From positions 29,328,852 to 29,392,851 of the forward strand of contig OZ010800.1 in assembly GCA_963932465.1 (NCBI GenBank): DNA of 64,000 nt. The letters run 5' to 3'. The position numbers and the translations under genes were made by a program. This DNA comes from Maratus speciosus (Eukaryota; Arthropoda; Arachnida; Araneae; Salticidae). The notes beneath the pieces were generated by a model. It saw only the letters and a list, made by a program, of their open reading frames with translations, did no database searches and was not told the origin of the DNA. Positions 34,121 to 47,400 of the stretch are shown one piece after another (the stretch's first letter is position 1; every line of letters starts with the position of its first letter).

Positions 34121-34199
34121 GTCAAGAGGTAGCATCGAACCCGGGCCGTACGGGTGGCGTGCGAGCTTTCTGCGTCCACACCACGAAAGACTCGTTGCG
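34121..34199 (-). pseudogene. Degenerate tRNA-like scrap
   Basis: On the minus strand, GCTCGCACGCCACC followed by CGGCCCGGGTTCGATGC resembles the anticodon-to-T-arm part of a glycine GCC tRNA. A T run follows (34112-34120 as A's on the plus strand). The T stem does not close and no acceptor stem pairs, so it cannot fold as a tRNA. It may be a decayed relative of the tRNA-like sequence at 33510-33580. Confidence 0.35.
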
Positions 34200-34393
34200 A
34201 GCTGCAAACTAATGGGTATTTGAAACGTATGCTAAAATTCGGCATCTAATTTCTGAAAATCTAAGGCCCATTTGAAGAAATCCTTTCACAAGAATAATTA
34301 GAGATAAAAACTCTAAAACATACTTTAAATTAATCAAAATAGTTGAGAATCATATTTGATTGTCCCCTGGTTAATGCAGATCCAAATAATAAG

Positions 34394-34397
<4 letters not shown>

Positions 34398-34430
<33 letters not shown>
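34398..34430. repeat. Poly-T run inside the TA-flanked element
   Basis: About 33 uninterrupted T bases. Confidence 0.9.
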
Positions 34431-34435
<5 letters not shown>

Positions 34436-37400
34436 GTCTGCTTGTTAAAGATTTCACAGACAAGTACGAGAGATAATCTCTTAGTGATGTCACAGAGGTA
34501 TTGTATTTTCATCTGAATTATCTTGACAATAGAGACGTAAAGGATTATGTCGTCTATTGATTTATTTGCATTCCATATTGATTTTTTTACATTCATTTAA
34601 GGAATTCGTTTTCGACACTCGCCCGCGAGCAACGGATTATAGGAAAAAAAAATAATAAATGGCGGCCGCAGCGTTTTGCTGTTTCCAACTTTTGTTCAGG
34701 AACGTTTCAGATAAGAAAACCAGAATTTCACAGGAAAGAGCTAAATTATTCTGAAAACCTGATAAAAGGCAAAACGTTCCTGGATTTTACATGGAAAGTT
34801 ACCATTTTTTTTTACAGTGTAAATAGAAGTTTGTAAAAATACCTTTTTAAACAATTTATCAATTTTAGTGTAATATAGTACAGTTCAGCATTGGCTTACT
34901 TTTTAAAATACAAACACGCTATTTTTTAAGAAATTCTTAGATATTGATCAAATAAAAGTTTGTAAAAATACATTTTTAAACTATTTACCCATTTTGTGTA
35001 ATCTAGTACAATTCAGCACTGATTTATTTTTAAAATAAAAACACGCTATTTTTTATGAAATTCTTAGATAGTGATAAAATAAAAGTTTGTAAAAATATAT
35101 TTTTAAACCATTTACGTTTTAATGTACTTTAGTACAGTTCAGAACAGACTTACATTTTCAAATATAAACACGTATATATATTTTTTAATTCTTATATAGT
35201 GACTAAATAGAAGTTTGTAAAAATACCTTTTTAAACAATTTATCAATTTTAGTGTGATATAGTACAGTTCAGCATTGGCTTACTTTTTAAAATAATAACA
35301 CGCTATTTTTTAAGAAATTCTTACATATTGATCAAATAAAAGTTTGTAAAAATACATTTTTAAACTATTTACCCATTTTTGTGTAATCTAGTACAGTTCA
35401 GCACTGATTTATTTTTAAAATACAAACACGCTATTTTTTAATGAAATTCTTACATAGTGATAAAATAAAAGTGTGTTAAAATATATTTTTAAACAATTTA
35501 CGTTTTAATGTACTTTAGTACAGTTCAGAACAGACTTATATTTTCAAATATAAACTCGTATATATATTTTTTAATTCTTACATTGTGACTAAATAAATTT
35601 TGCAAAAATACCTTTTTAAACCATTTATCAATTTTAATGTAATATAGTACAGTTCAGCATTGGTTTACTTTTTAAAATACAAACACGCTATTTTTAAGAA
35701 ATTCTTACATATTGATCAAATAAAAGTTTGTAAAAATACATTTTAATACTATTTACCCATTGTTGTGCAATCTAGTACAGTTCGGCACTGATTTATTTTT
35801 AAAATACAAACACGCTATTTTTTATGAAATTCTTACATAGTGATAAAATAAAAGTGTGTAAAAATATATTTTTAACCATTTACGTTTTAATGTACTTTAG
35901 TATAGTTCATAACCAACTTACATTTTCAAATATAAACACGTATTTATCTTTTTTTAATTCATACATAGTGACTAGATAGAAGTTTGCAAAAATACCTATT
36001 TAAACCATTTATCAATTTTTGTGTAATATAGTGCAGTTCTGCATTGGTTTACTTTTAAAAATACAAACACGCTATTTTTTAAAAAAAATCTTACATATTG
36101 ATCAAATAAAAGTATGTAAAATTACATTTTAAAACTATTTAACCATTTTTTTGTAATCTAGTACAGTTCAGCACTGATTTATTTTTAAAATACAAACACT
36201 CTATTTTTTTATGAAATTCTTACATAGTGATAAAATAAAAGTGTGTAAAAATATATTTTTAAACCATTTACGTTTTAATGTACTTTAGTACAGTTCAGAA
36301 CAGACTTACATTTTCAAATATAAACTCGTATATATATTTTTTAATTCTTATATAGTGAATAAATAGAAGTTTGTAAAAATACCTTTTTAAACAATTTATC
36401 AATTTTAGTGTAATATAGTGCCGTTCAGCATTGGCTTACTTTTTAAAATAATAACACGCTATTTTTTAAGAAATTCTTACATATTGATCAAATAAAAGTT
36501 TATAAAAATACATTTTTAAACTATTTACCCATTTTTGTGTAATCTAGTACAGTTCAGCACTGATTTATTTTTAAAATACAAACACGCTATTTTTATATGA
36601 AATTCTTACATAGTGATAAAATAAAAGTGTGTAAAAATATATTTTTAAAACATTTACGTTTTAATGTACTTTAATACAGTTCAGAACAGACTTACATTTT
36701 CAAATATAAACTCGTATATATATATTTTTTATTCTTACATAGTGACTAAAAAGAAGTTTGCAAAAATACCTTTTTAAACCATTTATAATTTTAGTGTAAT
36801 ATAGTACAGTTCAGCATTGGTTTACTTTTTAAAATACAAACACGCTATTTTTTAAGAAATTCTTACATAGTGATAAAATGAAAGTGTGTAAAAATATATT
36901 TTTAAAACATTTACGCTTTAATGTACTTTAGTACAGTTCAGAACTGGTCTACATTTTAAAATATAAACACGCTATATATTTTTTTTAATTCTTACATTGT
37001 GACTAAATAAATTTTGCAAAAATACCTTTTTAAACCATTTATCAATTTTAATGTAATATAGTACAGTTCAGCACTGATTTATTTTTAAAATACAAACACA
37101 CTATGTTTTTATGAAATTCTTACATAGTGATAAAATAAAAGTGTGTAAAAATATATTTTTAAACCATTTACGTTTTAATGTACTTTAGTACAGTTCAGAA
37201 CAGACTTACATTTTCAAATATAAACACGTATATATATTTTTTAATTCTTATATAGTGACTAAATAGAAGTTTGTAAAAATACCTTTTTAAACAATTTATC
37301 AATTTTAGTGTGATATAGTACAGTTCAGCATTGGTTTACTTTTTAAAATAATAACACGCTATTTTTTAAGAAATTCTTACATATTGATCAAATAAAAGTT

Positions 37401-40400
37401 TGTAAAAATACATTTTAATACTATTTACCCATTTTTGTGTAATCTAGTACAGTTCAGCACTGATTTATTTTTAAAATACAAACACGCTATTTTTTATGAA
37501 ATTCTTACATAGTGATAAAATAAAAGTGTGTAAAAATATATTTTTAACCATTTACGTTTTAATGTACTTTAGTATAGCTCATAACCAACTTACATTTTCA
37601 AATATAAACTCGTATATATTTTTTTTAATTCATACATAGTGACTAGATAGAAGTTTGCAAAAATACCTATTTAAACCATTTATCAATTTTTGTGTAATAT
37701 AGTACAGTTCTGCATTGGTTTACTTTTAAAAATACAAACACGCTATTTTTTAAGAAATTCTTACATAGTGATAAAATGAAAGTGTGTAAAAATATATTTT
37801 TAAAACATTTACGTTTTAATGTACTTTAGTACAGTTCAGAACAGACTTACATTTTCAAATATAAACTCGTATATATATATTTTTTATTCTTACATAGTGA
37901 CTAAAAAGAAGTTTGCAAAAATACCTTTTTAAACCATTTATAATTTTAGTGTAATATAGTACAGTTCAGCATTGGTTTACTTTTTAAAATACAAACACGC
38001 TATTTTTTAAGAAATTCTTACATAGTGATAAAATGAAAGTGTGTAAAAATATATTTTTAAAACATTTACGTTTTAATGTACTTTAGTACAGTTCAGAACT
38101 GGTCTACATTTTAAAATATAAACACGCTATATATTTTTTTTAATTCTTACATTGTGACTAAATAAATTTTGCAAAAATACCTTTTTAAACCATTTATCAA
38201 TTTTAATGTAATATAGTACAGTTCAGCACTGATTTATTTTTAAAATACAAACACACTATGTTTTTATGAAATTCTTACATAGTGATAAAATAAAAGTGTG
38301 TAAAAATATATTTTTAAACCATTTACGTTTTAATGTACTTTAATACAGTTCAGAACAGACTTACATTTTCAAATATAAACTCGTATATATATATTTTTTA
38401 TTCTTACATAGTGACTAAAAAGAAGTTTGCAAAAATACCTTTTTAAACCATTTATAATTTTAGTGTAATATAGTACAGTTCAGCATTGGTTTACTTTTTA
38501 AAATACAAACACGCTATTTTTTAAGAAATTCTTACATAGTGATAAAATGAAAGTGTGTAAAAATATATTTTTAAAACATTTACGTTTTAATGTACTTTAG
38601 TACAGTTCAGAACTGGTCTACATTTTAAAATATAAACACGCTATATATTTTTTTTAATTCTTACATTGTGACTAAATAAATTTTGCAAAAATACCTTTTT
38701 AAACCATTTATCAATTTTAATGTAATATAGTACAGTTCAGCACTGATTTATTTTTAAAATACAAACACACTATGTTTTTATGAAATTCTTACATAGTGAT
38801 AAAATAAAAGTGTGTAAAAATATATTTTTAAACCATTTACGTTTTAATGTACTTTAGTACAGTTCAGAACAGACTTACATTTTCAAATATAAACACGTAT
38901 ATATATTTTTTAATTCTTATATAGTGACTAAATAGAAGTTTGTAAAAATACCTTTTTAAACAATTTATCAATTTTAGTGTGATATAGTACAGTTCAGCAT
39001 TGGTTTACTTTTTAAAATAATAACACGCTATTTTTTAAGAAATTCTTACATATTGATCAAATGAAAGTATGTAAAAATACATTTTAAAACTATTTAACCA
39101 TTTTTTTGTAATCTACTACAGTTCAGCACTGATTTATTTTTAAAATACAAACACTCTATTTTTTTATGAAATTCTTACATAGTGATAAAATAAAAGTGTG
39201 TAAAAATATATTTTTAAACCATTTACGTTTTAATGTACTTTAGTACAGTTCAGAACAGACTTACATTTTCAAATATAAACTCGTATATATATTTTTTAAT
39301 TCTTACATAGTGACCTAAATAGAAGTTTGTAAAAATACCATTTTAAACAATTTATCAATTTTAGTGTAATATAGTACCGTTCAGCATTGGCTTACTTTTT
39401 AAAATACAAACACGCTATTTTTTAAGAAATTCTTAGATATTGATCAAATAAAAGTTTGTAAAAATACATTTTTAAACTATATACCCATTTTGTGTAATCT
39501 AGTACAGTTCAGCACTGATTTATTTTTAAAATACAAACACGCTATTTTTATATGAAATTCTTACATAGTGATCAAATAAAAGTGTGTAAAAATATATTTT
39601 TAAAACATTTACGTTTTAATGTACTTTAATACAGTTCAGAACAGACTTACATTTTCAAATATAAACTCGTATATATATTTTTTTATTCTTACATAGTGAC
39701 TAAAAAGAAGTTTGCAAAAATACCTTTTTAAACCATTTATAATTTTAGTGTAATATAGTACAGTTCAGCATTGGTTTACTTTTTAAAATACAAACACGCT
39801 ATTTTTTAAGAAATTCTTACATAGTGATAAAATGAAAGTGTGTAAAAATATATTTTTAAAACATTTACGTTTTAATGTACTTTAGTACAGTTCAGAACTG
39901 GTTTACATTTTAAAATATAAACACGCTATATATTTTTTTAAATTCTTACATTGTGACTAAATAAATTTTGCAAAAATACCTTTTTAAACCATTTATCAAT
40001 TTTAATGTAATATAGTACAGTTCAGCATTGGTTTACTTTTTAAAATACAAAAACGCTATTTTTTAAGAAATTCCGACATATTGAATAAATAAAAGAATGT
40101 AAAAATACATTTTAATACTATTTACCCATTTTTGTGTAATCTAGTACAATTCAGCACTGATTTATTTTTAAAATACAAACACGCTATTTTTTATGAAATT
40201 CTTACATAGTGATAAAATAAAAGTGTGTAAAAATATATTTTTAAACCATTTACGTTTTAATGTACTTTAGTACAGTTCAGAACAGACTTACATTTTCAAA
40301 TATAAACTCGTATATATATTTTTTAATTCTTCCATAGTGACTAAATAGAAGTTTGTAAAAATACCTTTTTAAACAATTTATCAATTTTAGTGTAATATAG

Positions 40401-41423
40401 TACAGTTCAGCATTGGCTTACTTTTTAAAATACAAACACGCTATTTTTTAAGAAATTCTTAGATATTGATCAAATAAAAGTTTGTAAAAATACATTTTTA
40501 AACTATTTACCCATTTTCTGTAATCTAGTACAGTTCAGCACTGATTTATTTTTAAAATACAAACACACTATATTTTTATGAAATTCTTACATAGTGATAA
40601 AATAAAAGTGTGTAAAAATATATTTTTAAACCATTTACGTTTTAATGTACTTTAGTACAGTTCAGAACAGACTTACATTTTCAAATATAAACACGTATAT
40701 ATATTTTTTAATTCTTATATAGTGACTAAATAGAAGTTTGTAAAAATACCTTTTTAAACAATTTATCAATTTTAGTGTGATATAGTACAGTTCAGCATTG
40801 GCTTACTTTTTAAAATAAAAACACGCTATTTTTTAAGAAATTCTTACATATTGATCAAATAAAAGTTTGTAAAAATACATTTTTAAACTATTTACCCATT
40901 TTTGTGTAATCTAGTACAGTTCAGCACTGATTTATTTTTAAAATACAAACACGCTATTTTTTAATGAAATTCTTACATAGTGATAAAATAAAAGTGTGTA
41001 AAAATATATTTTTAAACAATTTACGTTTTAATGTACTTTAGTACAGTTCAGAACTGGTTTACATTTTCAAATATAAACTCGTATATATATTTTTTAATTC
41101 TTACATTGTGACTAAATAAATTTTGCAAAAATACCTTTTTAAACCATTTATCAATTTTAATGTAATATAGTACAGTTCAGCATTGGTTTACTTTTTAAAA
41201 TACAAACACGCTATTTTTAAGAAATTCTTACATATTGATCAAATAAAAGTTTGTAAAAATACATTTTAATACTATTTACCCATTTTTGTGTAATCTAGTA
41301 CAGTTCAGCACTGATTTATTTTTAAAATACAAACACGCTATTTTTTATGAAATTCTTACATAGTGATAAAATAAAAGTGTGTAAAAATATATTTTTAACC
41401 ATTTACGTTTTAATGTACTTTAG

Positions 41424-44400
41424 TATAGTTCATAACCAACTTACATTTTCAAATATAAACACGTATTTATCTTTTTTTAATTCATACATAGTGACTAGAT
41501 AGAAGTTTGCAAAAATACCTATTTAAACCATTTATCAATTTTTGTGTAATATAGTACAGTTCTGCATTGGTTTACTTTTAAAAATACAAACACGCTATTT
41601 TTAAAAAAAATTCTTACATATTGATCAAATAAAAGTATGTAAAAATACATTTTAAAACTATTTAACCATTTTTTTGTAATCTAGTACAGTTCAGCACTGA
41701 TTTATTTTTAAAATACAAACACTCTATTTTTTTATGAAATTCTTAAATAGTAATAAAATAAAAGTGTGTAAAAATATATTTTTAAACCATTTACGTTTTA
41801 ATGTACTTTAGTACAGTTCAGAACAGACTTACATTTTCAAATATAAACTCGTATATATATTTTTTAATTCTTACATAGTGACCTAAATAGAAGTTTGTAA
41901 AAATACCTTTTTAAACAATTTATCAATTTTAGTGTAATAGAGTACAGATCAGCATTGGCTTACTTTTTAAAATACAAACACGCTATTTTTTAAGAAATTC
42001 TTAGATATTGATCAAATAAAAGTTTGTAAAAATACATTTTTAAACTATATACCCATTTTGTGTAATCTAGTACAGTTCAGCACTGATTTACTTTTTAAAT
42101 ACAAACACACTATATTTTTATGAAATTCTTACATAGTGATAAAATAAAAGTGTGTAAAAATGTATTTTTAAACCATTTACGTTTTAATGTACTTTAGTAC
42201 AGTACAGAACAGACTTACATTTTCAAATATAAACTCGTATATATATTTTTTAATTCTTATATAGTGACTAAATAGAAGTTTGTAAAAATACCTTTTTAAA
42301 CAATTTATCAATTTTAGTGTAATATAGTACCGTTCAGCATTGGCTTACTTTTTAAAATAATAACACGCTATTTTTTAAGAAATTCTTACATATTGATCAA
42401 ATAAAAGTTTATAAAAATACATTTTTAAACTATTTACCCATTTTTGTGTAATCTAGTACAGTTCAGCACTGATTTATTTTTAAAATACAAACACGCTATT
42501 TTTATATGAAATTCTTACATAGTGATAAAATAAAAGTGTGTAAAAATATATTTTTAAACCATTTACGTTTTAATGTACTTTAATACAGTTCAGAACAGAC
42601 TTACATTTTCAAATATAAACTCGTATATATATATTTTTTATTCTTACATAGTGACTAAAAAGAAGTTTGCAAAAATACCTTTTTAAACCATTTATAATTT
42701 TAGTGTAATATAGTACAGTTCAGCATTGGTTTACTTTTTAAAATACAAACACGCTATTTTTTAAGAAATTCTTACATAGTGATAAAATGAAAGTGTGTAA
42801 AAATATATTTTTAAAACATTTACGTTTTAATGTACTTTAGTACAGTTCAGAACTGGTTTACATTTTAAAATATAAACACGCTATATATTTTTTTAAATTC
42901 TTACATTGTGACTAAATAAATTTTGCAAAAATACCTTTTTAAACCATTTATCAATTTTAATGTAATATAGTACAGTTCAGCATTGGTTTACTTTTTAAAA
43001 TACAAACACGCTATTTTTTAAGAAATTCCGACATATTGATCAAATAAAAGATTGTAAAAATACATTTTAATACTATTTACCCATTTTTGTGTAATCTAGT
43101 ACAATTCAGCACTGATTTATTTTTAATATACAAACACGCTATTTTTTATGAAATTCTTACATAGTGATAAAATAAAAGTGTGTAAAAATATTTTTTTAAA
43201 CCATTTACGTTTTAATGTACTTTAGTACAGTTCAGAATAGACTTACATTTTCAAATATAAACTCGTATATATATTTTTTAATTCTTACATAGTGACCTAA
43301 ATAGAAGTTTGTAAAAATACCTTTTTAAACAATTTATAAATTTTAGTGTAATATAGTACAGTTCAGCTTTGGCTTACTTTTTAAAATACAAACACGCTAT
43401 TTTTTAAGAAATTCTTAGATATTGATCAAATAAAAGTTTGTAAAAATACATTTTTAAACTATTTACCCATTTTGTGTAATCTAGTACAGTTCAGCACTGA
43501 TTTATTTTTAATACAAACACACAATACTTTTATGAAATTCTTACATAGTGATAAAATAAAAGTGTGTAAAAATATATTTTTAAACCATTTACGTTTTAAT
43601 GTACTTTAGTACAGTTCAGAACAGACTTACATTTTCAAATATAAACTCGTATATATATTTTTTAATTCTTACATAGTGACCTAAATAGAAGTTTGTAAAA
43701 ATACCTTTTTAAACAATTTATCAATTTTAGTGTAATATAGTACAGTTCAGCATTGGCTTACTTTTTTAAATACAAACACGCTATTTTTTAAGAAATTCTT
43801 AGATATTGATCAAATAAAAGTTTGTAAAAATACATTTTTAAACTATATACCCATTTTGTGTAATCTAGTACAGTTCAGCACTGATTTATTTTTAAAATAC
43901 AAACACACTATATTTTTATGAAATTCTTGCATAGTGATAAAATAAAAGTGTGTAAAAATATATTTTTAAACCATTTACGTTTTAATGTACTTTAGTACAG
44001 TTCAGAACAGACTTACATTTTCAAATATAAACTCGTATATATATTTTTTAATTCTTATATAGTGACTAGATAGAAGTTTGTAAAAATACCTTTTTAAACA
44101 ATTTATCAATTTTAGTGTAATATAGTACCGTTCAGCATTGGCTTACTTTTTAAAATAATAACACGCTTTTTCTTAAGAAATTCTTACATATTGATCAAAT
44201 AAAAGTTTATAAAAGTACATTTTTAAACTATTTAACCATTTTTGTGTAATCTAGTACAGTTCAGCACTGATTTATTTTTAAAATACAAACACGCCATTTT
44301 TATATGAAATTCTTACATAGTGATAAAATAAAAGTGTGTAAAAATATATTTTTAAAACATTTACGTTTTAATGTACTTTAATACAGTTCAGAACAGACTT

Positions 44401-47400
44401 ACATTTTCAAATATAAACTCGTATATATATATTTTTTTTCTTACATAGTGACTAAAAAGAAGTTTGCAAAAATACCTTTTTAAACCATTTATAATTTTAG
44501 TGTAATATAGTACAGTTCAGCATTGGCTTACTTTTTAAAATACAAACACGCTATTTTTTAAGAAATTCTTAGATATTGATCAAATAAAAGTTTGTAAAAA
44601 TACATTTTTAAACTATTTACCCATTTTGTGTAATCTAGTACAGTTCAGCACTGATTTATTTTTTAATACAAACACACAATATTTTTATGAAATTCTTACA
44701 TAGTGATAAAATAAAAGTGTGTAAAAATATATTTTTAAACCATTTACGTTTTAATGTACTTTAGTACAGTTCAGAACAGACTTACATTTTCAAATATAAA
44801 CTCGAATATATATTTTTTAATTCTTACATAGTGACCTAAATAGAAGTTTGTAAAAATACCTTTTTAAACAATTTATCAATTTTAGTGTAATATAGTACAG
44901 TTCAGCATTGGCTTACTTTTTAAAATACAAACACGCTATTTTTTAAGAAATTCTTAGATATTGATCAAATAAAAGTTTGTAAAAATACATTTTTAAACTA
45001 TATACCCATTTTGTGTAATCTAGTACAGTTCAGCACTGATTTATTTTTAAAATACAAACACACTATATTTTTATGAAATTCTTACATAGTGATAAAATAA
45101 AAGTGTGTAAAAATATATTTTTAAACCATTTACGTTTTAATGTACTTTAGTACAGTTCAGAACAGACTTACATTTTCAAATATAAACTCGTATATATTTT
45201 TTTTAATTCTTATATAGTGACTAAATAGAAGTTTGTAAAAATACCTTTTTAAACAATTTATCAATTTTAGTGTAATATAGTACCGTTCAGCATTGGCTTA
45301 CTTTTTAAAATAATAACACGCTTTTTTTTAAGAAATTCTTACATATTGATCAAATAAAAGTTTATAAAAATACATTTTTAAACTATTTACCCATTTTTGT
45401 GTAATCTAGTACAGTTCAGCACTGATTTATTTTTAAAATACAAACACGCCATTTTTATATGAAATTCTTACATAGTGATAAAATGAAAGTGTGTAAAAAT
45501 ATATTTTTAAAACATTTACGTTTTAATGTACTTTAGTACAGTTCAGAACTGGTTTACATTTTAAAATATAAACACGCTATATATATTTTTTAATTCTTAC
45601 ATTGTGACTAAATAAATTTTGCAAAAATACCTTTTTAAACCATTTATCAATTTTAATGTAATATAGTACAGTTCAGCATTGGTTTACTTTTTAAAATACA
45701 AACACGCTATTTTTTAAGAAATTCCGACATATTGATCAAATAAAAGATTGTAAAAATACATTTTAATACTATTTACCCATTTTTGTGTAATCTAGTACAA
45801 TTCAGCACTGATTTATTTTTAAAATACAAACACGCTATTTTTTAAGAAATTCTTACATAGTGATAAAATGAAAGTGTGTAAAAATATATTTTTAAACCAT
45901 TTACGTTTTAATGTACTTTAGTACAGTTCAGAACAGACTTACATTTTCAAATATAAACTCGTATATATATTTTTTAATTCTTATATAGTGACTAAATAGA
46001 AGTTTGTAAAAATACCTTTTTAAACAATTTATCAATTTTAGTGTGATATAGTACAGTTCAGCATTGGCTTACTTTTTAAAATAAAAACACGCTATTTTTT
46101 AAGAAATTCTTACATATTGATCAAATAAAAGTTTGTAAAAATACATTTTTAAACTATTTACCCATTTTTGTGTAATCTAGTACAGTTCAGCACTGATTTA
46201 TTTTTAAAATACAAACACGCTATTTTTTAGTGAAATTCTTACATAGTGATAAAATAAAAGTGTGCAAAAATATATTTTTAAACAATTTACGTTTTAATGT
46301 ACTTTAGTACAGTTCAGAACAGACTTATATTTTCAAATATAAACTCGTATATATATTTTTTAATTCTTACACTGTGACTAAATAAATTTTGCAAAAATAC
46401 CTTTTTAAACCATTTATCAATTTTAATGTAATATAGTACAGTTCAGCATTGGTTTACTTTTTAAAATACAAACAAGCTATTTTTAAGAAATTCTTACATA
46501 TTGATAAATTAAAAGTTTGTAAAAATACATTTTAATACTATTTACCCATTTTTGTGTAATCTAGTACAATTCAGCACTGATTTATTTTTAAAATACAAAC
46601 ATGCTATTTTTTATGAAATTCTTACATAGTGATAAAATAAAAGTGTGCAAAAATATATTTTTAAACAATTTACGTTTTAATGTACTTTAGTACAGTTCAG
46701 AACAGACTTATATTTTCAAATATAAACTCGTATATATATTTTTTAATTCTTACACTGTGACTAAATAAATTTTGCAAAAATACCTTTTTAAACCATTTAT
46801 CAATTTTAATGTAATATAGTACAGTTCAGCACTGATTTATTTTTAAAATACAAACACGCTATTTTTTATGAAATTCTTACATAGTGATAAAATAAAAGTG
46901 TGTAAAAATTTATTTTTAACCATTTACGTTTTAATGTACTTTAGTATAGTTCATAACCAACTTACATTTTCAAATATAAACACGTATTTATCTTTTTTTA
47001 ATTCATACATAGTGACTAGATAGAAGTTTGCAAAAATACCTATTTAAACCATTTATCAATTTTTGTGTAATATAGTACAGTTCTGCATTGGTTTACTTTT
47101 AAAAATACAAACACGCTATTTTTTAAGAAATTCTTAGATATTGATCAAATAAAAGTTTGTAAAAATACATTTTTAAACTATATACCCATTTTGTGTAATC
47201 TAGTACAGTTCAGCACTGATTTATTTTTAAAATACAAACACACTATATTTTTATGAAATTCTTACATAGTGATAAAATAAAAGTGTGTAAAAATGTATTT
47301 TTAAACCATTTACGTTTTAATGTACTTTAGTACAGTTCAGAACAGACTTACATTTTCAAATATAAATTCGTATATATATTTTTTAATTCTTATATAGTGA

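Larger units (their letters stand above)
33287..34819. mobile_element. TA-flanked 1533-bp element inserted in the satellite
   Basis: The ends CACTGTAAAAAAAA (left) and TTTTTTTTTACAGTG (right) are inverted for about 14 bp and flanked by TA at 33285-33286 and 34820-34821. Removing the element and one TA restores 'acatagtgacctaaatagaag', which is exactly what intact monomers show, for example near 39305-39325. The insertion is therefore precise. TA duplication suggests the Tc1/mariner superfamily. No transposase frame is present. 'aacgttcctgg' occurs in the same orientation near both ends (33307 and 34773). The interior carries a tRNA-like gene, a T run (34398-34430) and a second tRNA-like scrap. 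Confidence 0.85.
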
